A stretch of DNA of 64,000 nt from Roseobacter sinensis. GTDB lineage: Bacteria; Pseudomonadota; Alphaproteobacteria; Rhodobacterales; Rhodobacteraceae. This document shows positions 8,648-18,078 of this stretch, piece by piece. The stretch spans positions 225,282-289,281 of the forward strand of contig NZ_JALIEB010000002.1 of assembly GCF_025755255.1 (NCBI RefSeq). The letters run 5' to 3'. The notes under the pieces are model-generated. The model did not search any database and had not been told where the DNA came from. It was given only the letters and a program-made list of their open reading frames with translations. The position numbers and the translations under genes were made by a program. The first letter of the stretch is position 1, and each line of letters begins with the position of its first letter.

Positions 8648-10366
8648 ATGACCACTGCCAATCTCTCTCCGATCCCCGAACTCTACGTCTCGTATGAGTC
8701 CGCGCAAAAGCTCAAGGCGGAAGCCGGCGACCTCGTCAGCTGGGATCTGACCCCACGCCAGATTTGCGACCTCGAACTGCTGATGAACGGCGGCTTCAAC
8801 CCGCTCAAGGGCTTCCTGTCCGAGGCCGACTACACCAGCGTCGTCGAGAGCATGCGCCTGGCGGACGGCACGCTGTGGCCGATGCCGATCACGCTCGACG
8901 TCAGTGAGGACTTCGCCGAAACCCTCGAGATCGGGCAGGACATCGCGCTGCGCGATCAGGAGGGCGTGATCCTCGCGACACTGACCGTCACGGACCGGTG
9001 GACGCCCGACAAGGCGCGCGAGGCCGAAAAAGTCTTTGGCGCAGATGACGACGCCCACCCGGCCGTGAACTACCTGCACAATCAGGCTGGCCCTGTCTAT
9101 CTGGGCGGCCCGATCACAGGCATTCAGCAGCCGGTGCATTATGATTTCCGCGCCCGCCGTGACACTCCGAACGAGCTCAGGGCCTTCTTTCGCAAGGTGG
9201 GTTGGAAGCGCGTCGTGGCCTTCCAGACGCGCAACCCGCTGCATCGCGCGCATCAGGAGCTGACCTTCCGCGCCGCCCGCGAGGCCCAGGCGAACCTGTT
9301 GATCCACCCTGTCGTCGGCATGACCAAGCCGGGAGATGTCGATCATTTCACGCGCGTGCGCTGCTATGAGGCGGTGCTCGACAAGTACCCGGCGGCCACC
9401 ACGTCGATGTCGCTGCTGAACCTGGCGATGCGCATGGCCGGCCCACGTGAGGCGGTTTGGCACGGGCTCATCCGCAAGAACCACGGTTGCACCCATTTCA
9501 TCGTCGGCCGGGATCACGCGGGCCCCGGCAAGAACTCGGCCGGTGAAGACTTCTACGGGCCATACGACGCACAGGACCTCTTCCGCGAGCATCAGGAGGA
9601 AATGGGCATCGAGATGGTGGACTTCAAACATATGGTGTGGGTCCAGGAGCGCGCGCAGTACGAGCCCTCTGACGAGATCATGGACAAGGACACGGTCACC
9701 ATCCTGAACATTTCAGGCACGGAGCTGCGCCGGCGTCTCGCTGAAGGTCTGGAGATCCCCGAATGGTTCTCCTTCCCCGAAGTGGTGGCCGAGTTGCGCC
9801 GCACCCGCCCGCCGCGGAGCCAGCAGGGTTTCACCGTCTTCTTCACCGGCTTTTCCGGGTCGGGCAAATCGACCATCGCAAATGCGCTCATGGTCAAGCT
9901 TATGGAAATGGGCGGGCGTCCGGTCACGCTGCTTGATGGGGACATCGTGCGCAAGAACCTCAGCTCGGAACTCGGATTTTCCAAGGCCCACCGCGATCTC
10001 AACATCCGGCGCATCGGCTATGTGGCCTCCGAGATTACCAAGAATGGCGGTATCGCAATCTGCGCACCCATCGCGCCTTATGCGACGACCCGGCGTGCGG
10101 TGCGCGAGGAGATCGAAGCCTTCGGCGCTTTCGTCGAGGTCCATGTGGCGACCTCCATCGAGGAATGCGAGCGGCGCGACCGCAAGGGTCTCTACAAGCT
10201 GGCGCGGGAAGGCAAGATCAAGGAATTCACAGGGATCTCCGACCCCTACGATATTCCGAAGGACCCGGAGTTGCGTGTGGAGACAGAGAATGTCGATGTC
10301 GACAGCTGCGCGCATCAGGTCTTGCTGAAGCTCGAAAGCATGGGGCTGATCGCCGGCCGCGCCTGA
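8648..10366 (+). CDS. Bifunctional sulfate adenylyltransferase / adenylylsulfate kinase
   Basis: A 572-residue fusion makes APS from sulfate and ATP, then PAPS, on one chain. The N-terminal ATP sulfurylase shows QTRNPLHRAHQE (catalytic HxxH-type loop) and GRDHAGPGKN. The C-terminal APS kinase (from about residue 390) has the P-loop GFSGSGKST, DGDIVRKNL and the FTGISDPYDIP lid. The fusion differs from the enterobacterial CysDN + CysC arrangement and is common in roseobacters. No other cys gene is nearby. ATG 8648 is used; the GTG one codon earlier is equally possible. Confidence 0.95.
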   Translation: MTTANLSPIPELYVSYESAQKLKAEAGDLVSWDLTPRQICDLELLMNGGFNPLKGFLSEADYTSVVESMRLADGTLWPMPITLDVSEDFAETLEIGQDIALRDQEGVILATLTVTDRWTPDKAREAEKVFGADDDAHPAVNYLHNQAGPVYLGGPITGIQQPVHYDFRARRDTPNELRAFFRKVGWKRVVAFQTRNPLHRAHQELTFRAAREAQANLLIHPVVGMTKPGDVDHFTRVRCYEAVLDKYPAATTSMSLLNLAMRMAGPREAVWHGLIRKNHGCTHFIVGRDHAGPGKNSAGEDFYGPYDAQDLFREHQEEMGIEMVDFKHMVWVQERAQYEPSDEIMDKDTVTILNISGTELRRRLAEGLEIPEWFSFPEVVAELRRTRPPRSQQGFTVFFTGFSGSGKSTIANALMVKLMEMGGRPVTLLDGDIVRKNLSSELGFSKAHRDLNIRRIGYVASEITKNGGIAICAPIAPYATTRRAVREEIEAFGAFVEVHVATSIEECERRDRKGLYKLAREGKIKEFTGISDPYDIPKDPELRVETENVDVDSCAHQVLLKLESMGLIAGRA

Positions 10367-10405
10367 GACCTGCATCGCCAACCAAACAGGCCTTCGCCGG
10401 GCGCG

Positions 10406-11287
10406 TCAGACCGCGTCAGGCAGATCAACCGTGCCGGACATCACGATCACGCCCTGACCGGACACCTCGACGCCTGTAATGGCATCGCGCGGGCCGAGCA
10501 CGCGGACCTGCGCCTGCCCCGGACGGCCCATCCCATGCCCCTGTTCGGCCACGACCTCGGGCGTGTCGATCAGGCCGTGACGCCACAGATAGGCCGCCAT
10601 CGCGCCGGTGGCCGAGCCGGTGAAGGCATCTTCGGCCGGGCTGGGCGGCGCAAGCAGCAGGCGGCTGTAGGTGTCGCCCGCGGCGGTCGCGCCGTCCAGC
10701 GTCACCCAGAAGGGCTCCAGCATGTTGAGGTCGGGTTGCGCGAGGTGGGCACCGAACGCCGCGAGGGCCTCGACGTCGAGGCGCAGACGCTCCAGCGCCG
10801 CGCGATCCTTCAAGACGGTGATGCAGAACGGCAGCCCGGTCGAGACAACCTGTGGCGGCGCAACGATGTCCGATGCGGTGATGCTGCCCACTGCCGCTAC
10901 GATGTCGGCAGGAACGGTGGGCCCGAACACGGGCGCTATCTGCGTCATCTTGACGGTTGTCCCGGACACCTCGACCTGGATGATGCCCGCGCCTGTCTCC
11001 AGCGTCAGCGGACCGTCCTCAATCAGACCGCGGGCGCGGGCCGCGACGGCGGTTGCGACCGTCGGATGACCTGCAAACGGAATTTCCCGGCTGGCGAGGA
11101 AGTACCGCACGCGCAGATCGGCGGAGTCCGACGGGCCGGTAAAGGTGCACTCGACCAGTGACGTCTCGCGGACATAGGCCATGCAGACGTCCTCCGGCAC
11201 CCCGGCACCGCCATGGACAACGGCGCATCCATTTCCGCCAAAGGCGCGGTCGGAAAAGGCATCCACCCAATCGAAATCGAACTTCAA
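10406..11287 (-). CDS. PhzF family phenazine biosynthesis-like isomerase
   Basis: A 293-residue protein of the PhzF/diaminopimelate-epimerase fold. It shows the N-terminal DAFSDRAFGGNGCAVV, the catalytic-region Glu in RETSLVECTF, the conserved IPFAGHPTVATA and the C-terminal EDAFTGSATGAMAAYL. Most members outside phenazine producers are isomerases of unknown substrate. The start is a TTG at 11287, well placed after GAGGAGG; no ATG is available nearby. It is transcribed toward sat/cysC and separated from the DUF1150 gene by a probable terminator. Confidence 0.9.
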   Translation of the reverse strand: MKFDFDWVDAFSDRAFGGNGCAVVHGGAGVPEDVCMAYVRETSLVECTFTGPSDSADLRVRYFLASREIPFAGHPTVATAVAARARGLIEDGPLTLETGAGIIQVEVSGTTVKMTQIAPVFGPTVPADIVAAVGSITASDIVAPPQVVSTGLPFCITVLKDRAALERLRLDVEALAAFGAHLAQPDLNMLEPFWVTLDGATAAGDTYSRLLLAPPSPAEDAFTGSATGAMAAYLWRHGLIDTPEVVAEQGHGMGRPGQAQVRVLGPRDAITGVEVSGQGVIVMSGTVDLPDAV

Positions 11288-11306
11288 ACGCGGCCTCCTC
11301 AGACAC

Positions 11307-11331
11307 GAAAGGCCGCACCCCGGCGCGGCCC
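11307..11331 (-). terminator. Probable terminator of the hsp20-DUF1150 operon
   Basis: GGCCGC (11311-11316) and GCGGCC (11325-11330) form a stem; on the minus strand it is followed by TTTCGTG, a weak U-tract. Confidence 0.5.
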
Positions 11332-11362
11332 CTGATCAGGATCGCTGTTTGTCAGGCCCGCG

Positions 11363-11587
11363 TCAATGAACCGGGACCGGCGCATAGTCGTGCTGCCGCG
11401 CCAAACGGAAGGCCAGATTTCGGTCGGCCACCAGCGCCAATTGCTGACCGTCGCTATCGTGGACAGCGTAAAGCTGGCTCAGATCGCCGGCCTGATCGCG
11501 CACCTGGCTTGGCAAATCGGTCACATCAACGGCCTTGACGTAAACGATGCGGTTTTCCGCGGGCATTGTTTCGAACTGTTCTCGCAT
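11363..11587 (-). CDS. DUF1150 family protein
   Basis: This 74-residue soluble protein matches the alphaproteobacterial DUF1150 family (NRIVYVKAV segment, then LYAVHDSDGQQLALVADRN and a C-terminal ARQHDYAPVPVH). DUF1150 genes usually follow an hsp20 gene, as here with a 4-bp gap and the ribosome binding site inside the hsp20 stop region. The pairing suggests a stress-related role, but none has been shown. Confidence 0.85.
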   Translation of the reverse strand: MREQFETMPAENRIVYVKAVDVTDLPSQVRDQAGDLSQLYAVHDSDGQQLALVADRNLAFRLARQHDYAPVPVH

Positions 11588-11591
11588 ATGC

Positions 11592-12005
11592 TTACCCCTT
11601 CTTGATGTTGATCGTCTGAACGACGGTTTGCGGTTTGGCGCGGCTCAGATCCACGTGCAGCAAGCCGTTCTCCATGATCGCCTCGCCGACATCGACACCA
11701 TCGGCCAGCACGAAGCTGCGCTGGAATTGCCGCGCAGCGATGCCGCGATGCAAAAAGACGCGTCCTTCGGTGTCTTCGGACTGTCGCCCCCTGATCACCA
11801 ATTGGCGGTCCTCCACGGTGATGGACAGATCATCCTCACCAAAGCCAGCCACGGCCAGGGTGATCCGGTAGGAGTAGTCAGAGGTCTGTTCGATGTTAAA
11901 GGGCGGATAGCCCTCGTTGCCGGACTTGGCCGTACGTTCCAGTAGGCGTTCAAGCTGCTCGAACCCCAACATATGGGGGTAGGAAGCCAGGGTCATTTTC
12001 GTCAT
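11592..12005 (-). CDS. Small heat shock protein, Hsp20/IbpA family
   Basis: A 137-residue ATP-independent holdase chaperone. The alpha-crystallin domain (about 36-130) includes FNIEQTSDYSYRITLAVAGF, the loop LVIRGRQ and the GLLHVDLSRA strand (A-x-x-x-n-GvL-type motif). The N-terminus carries the YPHMLGFEQLERLLER helix usual in alphaproteobacterial IbpA. It is the first gene of a two-gene operon with DUF1150 and has a sigma32-like promoter about 65 bases upstream. Confidence 0.95.
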   Translation of the reverse strand: MTKMTLASYPHMLGFEQLERLLERTAKSGNEGYPPFNIEQTSDYSYRITLAVAGFGEDDLSITVEDRQLVIRGRQSEDTEGRVFLHRGIAARQFQRSFVLADGVDVGEAIMENGLLHVDLSRAKPQTVVQTINIKKG

Positions 12006-12069
12006 GCGACACGTCCTTATCAGTCAAGCGACAGTCTCTTGCGGGTCCCGTTTCGGCGGCCCGCACAGC

Positions 12070-12100
12070 AAATATGGGAAGCAAAGGCACCGGACGCAAG
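12070..12100 (-). promoter_or_regulatory. Sigma32-type heat-shock promoter of hsp20
   Basis: On the minus strand CTTG (12100-12097) is followed after 18 bases by CCCATAT (12078-12072). This fits the RpoH pattern CTTG-N17/18-CCcATnT. It leaves a 5' leader of roughly 55-60 nt before the hsp20 ATG. Confidence 0.65.
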
Positions 12101-12163
12101 GGCTTTGCGGTGCGAAGGTGAATGCTTATTATAGGGGGAAGAGAGCAACGGAATCATGATCGC

Positions 12164-12388
12164 ATGAACGCCCCCACCGACCTGTCGATGAAAACCGACG
12201 ACGTGCTGCGCGTGGAGCTCGCGGTGTTCAAGCGCGAGCATCGGGATCTGGACGAGGCGATCCAGGCCCTGGCCGAGAAGGGCATGGGCGATCAGCTGAC
12301 CCTCCAGAGGCTCAAGAAGCGCAAGCTTCGTCTGAAAGACATCATCGCCCAGATCGAAGACCGTCTGACCCCTGACATCATCGCCTGA
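12164..12388 (+). CDS. YdcH/DUF465 family small protein
   Basis: A 74-residue helical protein with the DUF465 core: [20 protein letters not shown], a short loop, then [20 protein letters not shown]. The family is widespread in proteobacteria, forms a helical hairpin and has no settled role. The ATG at 12164 is used; ATG 12122 upstream is in frame but would add 14 residues with no family match. A -10-like TTATTATA lies at about 12126. Another DUF465 gene occurs at 60330-60494. Confidence 0.85.
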   Translation: MNAPTDLSMKTDDVLRVELAVFKREHRDLDEAIQALAEKGMGDQLTLQRLKKRKLRLKDIIAQIEDRLTPDIIA

Positions 12389-12416
12389 GATCCCCGACAA
12401 AGCACAGGCGGGCGCA

Positions 12417-12444
12417 TTGCCCATGCGCGGCGTTTGGCTATAGT
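12417..12444 (+). promoter_or_regulatory. Candidate promoter of purEK
   Basis: TTGCCC (12417-12422), 16 bases, TATAGT (12439-12444), then GAGGGAG before the purE ATG. Confidence 0.5.
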
Positions 12445-12480
12445 GCCGCTTCCAGACGTCGGGCCGAGGGAGCCTTTGAA

Positions 12481-12969
12481 ATGACCACACCCCCCGTTGG
12501 GATCATCATGGGCAGCCAATCGGACTGGCCCACGCTGTCGGAGGCGGCCAAAGTCCTGGACGACCTCGGGATTCCCCACGAAAAACGCATCGTTTCCGCG
12601 CATCGCACGCCAGACCGCCTTTGGGACTACGGGCGTTCGGCCGTAGAGCGGGGCCTGAAGGTCATCATTGCAGGTGCGGGCGGCGCGGCGCATTTGCCGG
12701 GCATGATGGCATCCAAGACACGGCTCCCCGTCATCGGCGTCCCGGTTCAAACCAAAGCGCTCTCTGGTGTCGACTCGCTGTACTCCATCGTACAGATGCC
12801 AAAGGGTTACCCGGTGGCGACCATGGCCATCGGCAGCGCAGGCGCGGCCAATGCCGGGCTGATGGCTGCCGGTATCCTCGCCCTGCAGGATGCCGATCTT
12901 GCGACGCGGCTGGAGGCCTGGCGCGCCGCCCTCTCCGCCTCCATTCCGGAGGAGCCCAGCGATGACTGA
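12481..12969 (+). CDS. purE: N5-carboxyaminoimidazole ribonucleotide mutase
   Basis: PurE (class I) converts N5-CAIR to CAIR in de novo purine synthesis. The 162-residue protein has [12 protein letters not shown] (phosphate/active-site loop), SAHRTPD with the catalytic His, and [11 protein letters not shown]. It overlaps purK by 8 bp in another frame, so the two consecutive enzymes are translationally coupled. Confidence 0.96.
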   Translation: MTTPPVGIIMGSQSDWPTLSEAAKVLDDLGIPHEKRIVSAHRTPDRLWDYGRSAVERGLKVIIAGAGGAAHLPGMMASKTRLPVIGVPVQTKALSGVDSLYSIVQMPKGYPVATMAIGSAGAANAGLMAAGILALQDADLATRLEAWRAALSASIPEEPSDD

Positions 12970-14041
12970 AGCCCTGCCGATGGGCGCAACCATCGGGATC
13001 CTCGGCGGCGGCCAACTGGGGCGCATGCTGTCGGTGGCGGCCGCGCGGCTCGGTCTCAAGACCCATATCTTCGAGCCCGGCGCGGACCCGCCGGCGAGTC
13101 ATGTCGCCCAAGCACTGACAACCGCGCACTACGACGACACGGCCGCGCTGACCGGTTTCGCGCAAAGCGTCGATGTGGTGACCTATGAGTTCGAGAACAT
13201 CCCCACGAGCGCCCTGGATGTGATCGAGGCGATTGTGCCGATCCGCCCGGGGCGGGAGGCGCTGCGGGTGAGCCAGGACCGGCTGACCGAAAAGACATTC
13301 CTCCAAGATCTTGACCTTGCGGTCGCCCCCTTCGCCGATGTGACGAACCAGGCCATGCTGACCGAAGCTGTGGCACGCATCGGGGTGCCATCCATCCTGA
13401 AGACGCGCCGCTTCGGCTATGACGGAAAGGGCCAGGCGCGGCTGACATCCGCGGACAATATCGACCACGCCTGGGCGCAGATGGCGGCCCAACCCGCCAT
13501 CCTCGAAGGCTTTGTCGATTTCACGCGGGAGGTTTCGGTCATCGCGGCGCGCAGCGCGCAGGGTGAGGTCGCCTGCTTCGACCCCGGCGAAAACCTGCAC
13601 CGCAATGGGATCCTGCACAAAACGACTGTGCCCGCTCGGCTGAGCGCTGCGCAAAGGACCGATGCGGTCCTGATTGCGGCGAAAATCCTGAACGCGCTCG
13701 ACTATGTGGGGGTCCTCGGGGTTGAGCTCTTCGTGACGGACGGGGGCCAGATCGTGAACGAGATTGCCCCGCGCGTGCACAATTCCGGGCACTGGACGCA
13801 GAATGGCTGCGCCGTGGATCAGTTCGAGCAGCATATCCGTGCCGTGGCGGGGTGGCCCTTGGGCGACGGCAGCCGCTATGCCGATGTGACGATGGAAAAC
13901 CTGATCGGCGCCGATGTCGAGAACGTCGCCGCATTGGCGAAAGAGTCCGATGCGGCGCTGCATCTCTACGGCAAGGCCGAGGCCAAGCCGGGCCGGAAGA
14001 TGGGGCATGTGAACCGGATCACCGGATCGCCCAGCAGCTGA
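12962..14041 (+). CDS. purK: 5-(carboxyamino)imidazole ribonucleotide synthase
   Basis: PurK makes N5-CAIR from AIR, bicarbonate and ATP, supplying PurE. The 359-residue ATP-grasp protein begins with the nucleotide-binding [12 protein letters not shown] and has [24 protein letters not shown] and the metal-binding [14 protein letters not shown]. The start at 12962 lies inside purE. It ends 60 bp before the convergent phnM, with no clear U-rich terminator between them. Confidence 0.96.
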   Translation: MTEALPMGATIGILGGGQLGRMLSVAAARLGLKTHIFEPGADPPASHVAQALTTAHYDDTAALTGFAQSVDVVTYEFENIPTSALDVIEAIVPIRPGREALRVSQDRLTEKTFLQDLDLAVAPFADVTNQAMLTEAVARIGVPSILKTRRFGYDGKGQARLTSADNIDHAWAQMAAQPAILEGFVDFTREVSVIAARSAQGEVACFDPGENLHRNGILHKTTVPARLSAAQRTDAVLIAAKILNALDYVGVLGVELFVTDGGQIVNEIAPRVHNSGHWTQNGCAVDQFEQHIRAVAGWPLGDGSRYADVTMENLIGADVENVAALAKESDAALHLYGKAEAKPGRKMGHVNRITGSPSS

Positions 14042-14086
14042 AACACCTCGCCTTGACCTTGAAAACCTGGTGCGCCGGACTTCGCG

Positions 14087-14105
14087 CAAAGGCAAAACGC
14101 TCTAG
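14087..14105 (-). repeat. Copy of a dispersed intergenic repeat
   Basis: On the minus strand these 19 bases read CTAGAGCGTTTTGCCTTTG. They match the copy at 20911-20929 at 18 of 19 positions. The TAG in the element is the stop codon of phnM. Confidence 0.6.
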
Positions 14106-15247
14106 GCGGCGAAGACGCGCTCTGCAATGTCACCCGAAAGATAGCTGAACCGTCCGCGCACCATGGTGGCCGCCACGCGGTATGTCGTGGCGTCGAGCAC
14201 CACGATGTCGGCGCATTGCCCCGGGACGAGCGTGCCGCGGTCTTCCAGCCCAAGGAGCCGCGCGGGCCCTTCGGACACAAGCCGCCAGGCGGTGGCGAAG
14301 TCAACCACCCCGCTGTCCGCCAGCATCAGCGCGGCCCGCCGTGGGCTCGGGTAGTGGTAATCGGAAGCCAGCGCATCGCAAAACCCCATCGCAATGAGGT
14401 CCAGAGCCGACACATTGCCATTATGCGACCCACCCCGCACCACGTTCGGCGCGCCCAGCACGATACCGTCGCCATGGGTCCGGGCGGCCTCTGCCGCCTC
14501 CTGGGTCTCGGGGAACTCGGCGATGGTCGCACCGCGTTCGTGCCATTCGAAACGCTCCGCCGCGGTGGTATCGTCGTGGCTGCCCAGGCGCAGCCCGCGT
14601 GACCCAAGCTGTGTGCAGAGTGCGTCGAGCGCCCCCGGCACCTTGTGTCGCTGCGCATGCAGGCGCTGCATCAGGGCGAAGTGATCCTCCGGGTTGCGGC
14701 CCGCTTTCAGGGCCTGCCCCACCATACGCGGCGGTGTGCGACCGTCGGCCAACCGGGCATGCGGCAGGTGATCGTTGAACACGATGTAATCGACGCCCCA
14801 GCGCGCAAGACGCTCGGGCAAGCTGTCGTAGAGGTCGAGCAGATGGGTCTCGAATCGCAGCTGAGGCCGCAGGTCCGTCACCAGCGTCGGCGCCGTTTCG
14901 GCAATCGCCTGGAAGACCTCGTCCGCGAACTCGAGCCCGCGCAGCCCGCCTTCCCAACTGATGAACTGAGCCAGCACGGCCGTTGTGATGCCATTCGCGG
15001 CGAGCTCCGCTTCGACCGCGATCAGCCCTTCACCCATCTGCTTCATGGCGCCCCGTCGCGGTGCAAGGTGCCGCTCAAATCCGTCGCCATGCGCATCGAC
15101 GATCCCCGGTAACACGAGATAACCTTCAAGCGACACAGGTCGTCCCGCCGGCGCGTCGCTGATCAGACCACCGACAATGTGCAGCGCCTGCCGGTCGAGC
15201 CCTTCCGGTCCCAGCACCTGCGCGCCTTGCAGATCAAGGTCGGCCAA
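14102..15247 (-). CDS. phnM: Alpha-D-ribose 1-methylphosphonate 5-triphosphate diphosphatase
   Basis: PhnM is an amidohydrolase-fold enzyme that removes pyrophosphate from ribose methylphosphonate triphosphate in the C-P lyase pathway. The 381-residue protein has the metal motif [45 protein letters not shown] and [11 protein letters not shown], all typical of PhnM. No phnGHIJKL or transport gene lies in the window, so it is either a detached member or a paralogue with another substrate. Its start is inside the 3' end of the upstream hydrolase gene (14-bp overlap). Confidence 0.9.
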   Translation of the reverse strand: MADLDLQGAQVLGPEGLDRQALHIVGGLISDAPAGRPVSLEGYLVLPGIVDAHGDGFERHLAPRRGAMKQMGEGLIAVEAELAANGITTAVLAQFISWEGGLRGLEFADEVFQAIAETAPTLVTDLRPQLRFETHLLDLYDSLPERLARWGVDYIVFNDHLPHARLADGRTPPRMVGQALKAGRNPEDHFALMQRLHAQRHKVPGALDALCTQLGSRGLRLGSHDDTTAAERFEWHERGATIAEFPETQEAAEAARTHGDGIVLGAPNVVRGGSHNGNVSALDLIAMGFCDALASDYHYPSPRRAALMLADSGVVDFATAWRLVSEGPARLLGLEDRGTLVPGQCADIVVLDATTYRVAATMVRGRFSYLSGDIAERVFAA

Positions 15248-16025
15248 TCATCTCACCCATGCTGAGCACACAGCTGCCGGCGGGGCAGCCGAGCTGGGAC
15301 AGCACCGCATCGAACCACGTCAGCGAGCGATCGAACCGGCCGGTGTTCAGAAAGGCGACGGTCTGCGCGATGACCCGCGGGTTGTTCATCATGAAGGTAT
15401 GTGTCACGGGCAGAACGATATGGTCGTTCATGCCAGCGACCCGCGTCGAGGCGACCGAGACCTTGCCGTCGTCCCGGCCCGGGATGAGCGACGAAAAGTA
15501 AGGGTTCAGAGACTGATCGCCCGCGATCACCCCAAGATCGAAGGTGACCGCCGGCAGGCTGCGCGGCAGATCGTCCGGGCCCGTACCAAGCTGCGCTCCC
15601 GCTGGCCCGCTGATCCAGTCGAAGGCCTCGATGTTGTCAAGGGCGTCCACCACCTCGCTGCCCTGGTTTGGCGGCGCGAGCATGACCACCCGGCCCACCC
15701 GGTCCGGCGAGGTTTCAGCGACCCACTGCCGCAGGAGGATGCCGCCCATCGAGTGGGTGACAAAATCGATAGTCTCGCGGGGGCCGCAGCGCGCGACAGC
15801 CTTCGGCAGCGCCTGTGCAGCAAGCTCTGCGACTGGCGCCTGGGTTGAGGGGTAGCCGGGGCGCACAACCGTGTAGCCTTCGGCATTGAGCGCGGCCTCC
15901 ATCAGCGCAAAGGAGAACTCCGTTCGTGCCAGGCCGTGCAGCAGCACCGCGCAGCGCGCATCGGCTGCACCTGCCCAGAAGGCGAAGGCCAGAGCGGCCA
16001 GGAGTGTCCTCGACAGCGTGTTCAT
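15234..16025 (-). CDS. Exported alpha/beta hydrolase, lipase-like
   Basis: The 263-residue protein starts with a signal peptide (about 1-23, ending AGAADA), so it acts in the periplasm or outside. It has the oxyanion loop VLLHGLART, the nucleophile elbow THSMGG (Ser in G/T-H-S-x-G), [13 protein letters not shown] as found in triacylglycerol-lipase/PGAP1-like esterases, and a C-terminal [10 protein letters not shown] with the likely catalytic His. The ATG at 16025 fits the signal peptide; the frame is open further upstream. It overlaps phnM by 14 bp, suggesting co-transcription without an evident metabolic link. Confidence 0.85.
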   Translation of the reverse strand: MNTLSRTLLAALAFAFWAGAADARCAVLLHGLARTEFSFALMEAALNAEGYTVVRPGYPSTQAPVAELAAQALPKAVARCGPRETIDFVTHSMGGILLRQWVAETSPDRVGRVVMLAPPNQGSEVVDALDNIEAFDWISGPAGAQLGTGPDDLPRSLPAVTFDLGVIAGDQSLNPYFSSLIPGRDDGKVSVASTRVAGMNDHIVLPVTHTFMMNNPRVIAQTVAFLNTGRFDRSLTWFDAVLSQLGCPAGSCVLSMGEMIGRP

Positions 16026-16156
16026 ATCTTCGGAGATAGTGGCATTGTCGGCCTGACAAAAGCATAACGTCACGCCCAAGCGGCAAAAGATCCGGCTTGG
16101 CACGGTTTTGAGGGATGGGCCCGGCCGTTTGAGGCTCAGGGTTCGCAGAACGATGA

Positions 16157-16187
16157 GACCTGCAGCGCCCGTCTGAGACTGCAGGTC
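16157..16187 (-). repeat. Hairpin downstream of the EamA gene
   Basis: GACCTGCAG (16157-16165 read as GACCTGCAG) and CTGCAGGTC (16179-16187) are perfect 9-bp arms with a 13-nt loop, 15 bp after the EamA stop. No U-tract follows, so it may stabilise or end the transcript by a Rho-assisted route. Confidence 0.4.
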
Positions 16188-16202
16188 ACCCGAGGCGCCC
16201 GA

Positions 16203-17051
16203 TCAGGGCGTGCGCTTGGAGCGGGCACCAGTGGTGATGGCCAGAGCAATCCCGCAGATCACGAGAGCCGCGGCACCGGCGACAAGCAGGCTGATCTCCT
16301 CGCCCAGCAGAAGGGCGCCGGCGACCAGAGCGATGATCGGCACGCTGAGCTGCACGACCGGGGCGACGTTCTGCGGCAGTCGCGGCAGAACCGTGTACCA
16401 CATGGCATACCCCAGCCCCGACGTCACACCACCGCACAGCACCGCCAAAGCCCATCCGGTCACGCTTGTCTGGGTTGCGAAGGCAAGCAGCAGAACAACG
16501 ACGATCGGCAGGCAGAGGATGAAGTTCCCTGTGGTCGCGGCGAGCGGGTCGGCCTCGGCACGGCCCGACACGGTGTAGGCGGCCCAGCCCAGTCCGGCCA
16601 GTGTCATGAAGCCCGCCCCCAGGATGTCGGACTGGCCGCCGGGACCGGGCCAGAGCGCGAGCAGCAGCCCGACGAACGCGATGCTCGCCCCGAAAATCTG
16701 CCGCGCGCTCGGCTGCATCTTGGTTGCTGCCGCATGGCCGAACATCGAGATCTGCACCACACCGAAGAGGATCAGGGCGCCCAGCCCCGCATCGAGCGTC
16801 AGATAGGCCAGCGAAAAGCCGGCCATGTAGATGGCGAGGCTGATCGCACCGATGACCCGGCGGCCTTGACCAATTTCGATCTGCCCGCCCCTGGCCTTCA
16901 GGATCAACGCGAGCGTCACGGCGCCTGCGAGAACGCGAACGATCGCAAAGCTGTTGGGATCCATATGGCCGCCATCCACCGCGAGGCGCGTCAAAAGCGA
17001 ATTGGAGGCAAAAGCCATCATCGTCACGGTGGTGAGCAAAAAGAGCTGCAT
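16203..17051 (-). CDS. EamA family (DMT superfamily) transporter
   Basis: A 282-residue inner-membrane protein with ten predicted hydrophobic segments in two EamA repeats (about 1-130 and 145-275); the second includes VVQLSVPIIALVAGALLLGE, the usual EamA signature. Members export amino acids, nucleotides or other small metabolites; the substrate is unknown. It stands alone between the hydrolase-phnM pair and the histidine kinases. The 292 bp upstream of it (17052-17343) contain no recognisable gene. Confidence 0.9.
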   Translation of the reverse strand: MQLFLLTTVTMMAFASNSLLTRLAVDGGHMDPNSFAIVRVLAGAVTLALILKARGGQIEIGQGRRVIGAISLAIYMAGFSLAYLTLDAGLGALILFGVVQISMFGHAAATKMQPSARQIFGASIAFVGLLLALWPGPGGQSDILGAGFMTLAGLGWAAYTVSGRAEADPLAATTGNFILCLPIVVVLLLAFATQTSVTGWALAVLCGGVTSGLGYAMWYTVLPRLPQNVAPVVQLSVPIIALVAGALLLGEEISLLVAGAAALVICGIALAITTGARSKRTP

Positions 17052-17343
17052 TGACGCGCCATATCCTGTCTGATGAAGCGCGCCAACCCTTGCTGTCGAG
17101 CCCGTCTCAAACGGAACCGATCGGCTTGGCCCCCAGCGCGATCAGGATCCTCCGCCAAGGTCTGCTGACGGATGCGGCAAAGCGATATATCTCGTCATGG
17201 TCTTCCTGTCGCGGAGGCCATCCCGCATGACCTTTTGGCGATCAAGGGATCGCCCTTCCGAAGCGGGACAACAAGAGACAAGATCTTCAGACCCGGATTT
17301 GCGAGAGACAACACGCGATGCGTTCGATCGTCGGTGATGCAGC

Positions 17344-18078
17344 TCAGACCGGCCAGCGCACCTCGAAGGTGCTGCCGCGGGCAGACCCCGTGTCGAGGAT
17401 CGCCACATCGCCGCCGTAAAGCTGGGCGATCTTGCGGGTGATGGCGAGCCCCATTCCGCTGCCCTCGACTTCATCGCGCGGCCGCAAGGTGGTCATCGCG
17501 CCGAAGATGCGATCGTGAAACTTGGGCGGTATCCCCGGTCCGTTGTCTTCCACGGATAGAACCACCTCGGCCCCCTCCGTCCTGCAGCTCACGGCGATCT
17601 TTCCAACCGTCCGGTCATTGTGCTTGATCGCGTTGGACAACAGCGCGGTCAGCAGCGTGAGAACGTCCCGCTCTCCCAGCCGGAAGCGGTCGCAAGACAG
17701 ATCGCGTTCGACGGTGAACCCGGCGGGAACTGCAATCTCGTCGAGCACCTCGTCGAGCGCCTGCTGCAGATCGACCTCGACGATGGCTTGCATCCGTCCG
17801 ACGCGCGAAAACGTCAGCAAATCGACCAGCATCCGATCGAGCCGTCCGGTGTGGCGGTTCATCAACTCGATGCTCTCGCCCACGGACCCGTCGAGCGGCA
17901 CACCGGCTTCAGCCAGATCTTCGGAAATCCACTGCGGCAACTCGATCAACGCGCGCACGGAGTTGCGCACATCGTGGCTGATCAGATAGATGAACTCCTC
18001 GAAATCACCGGAGACCGGCGCGGCGGGGTCATGATCGGCCACTGCGGCGTTGCTGGTCGGACGAGCGGTGAATGTCAT
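17344..18078 (-). CDS. Soluble sensor histidine kinase
   Basis: A 244-residue kinase core without a membrane segment or recognisable sensor domain. HisKA dimerisation/phosphoacceptor: YLISHDVRNSVRAL with His35. HATPase_c: N box LLSNAIKHNDRT, G1 DNGPGIPP, G2 GSGMGLAITRK. The tract RPRDEVEGSG is shared with the kinase at 18469-20445, so the two are close paralogues. It is divergent from that kinase and probably feeds the same receiver (20474-20914) or gets its input from a partner protein. Confidence 0.9.
   Translation of the reverse strand: MTFTARPTSNAAVADHDPAAPVSGDFEEFIYLISHDVRNSVRALIELPQWISEDLAEAGVPLDGSVGESIELMNRHTGRLDRMLVDLLTFSRVGRMQAIVEVDLQQALDEVLDEIAVPAGFTVERDLSCDRFRLGERDVLTLLTALLSNAIKHNDRTVGKIAVSCRTEGAEVVLSVEDNGPGIPPKFHDRIFGAMTTLRPRDEVEGSGMGLAITRKIAQLYGGDVAILDTGSARGSTFEVRWPV

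Noticed and set aside
7844-9631. 595-codon minus-strand frame across P450 and sat/cysC
   Set aside because: Crosses two well-supported plus-strand genes and shows no domain.
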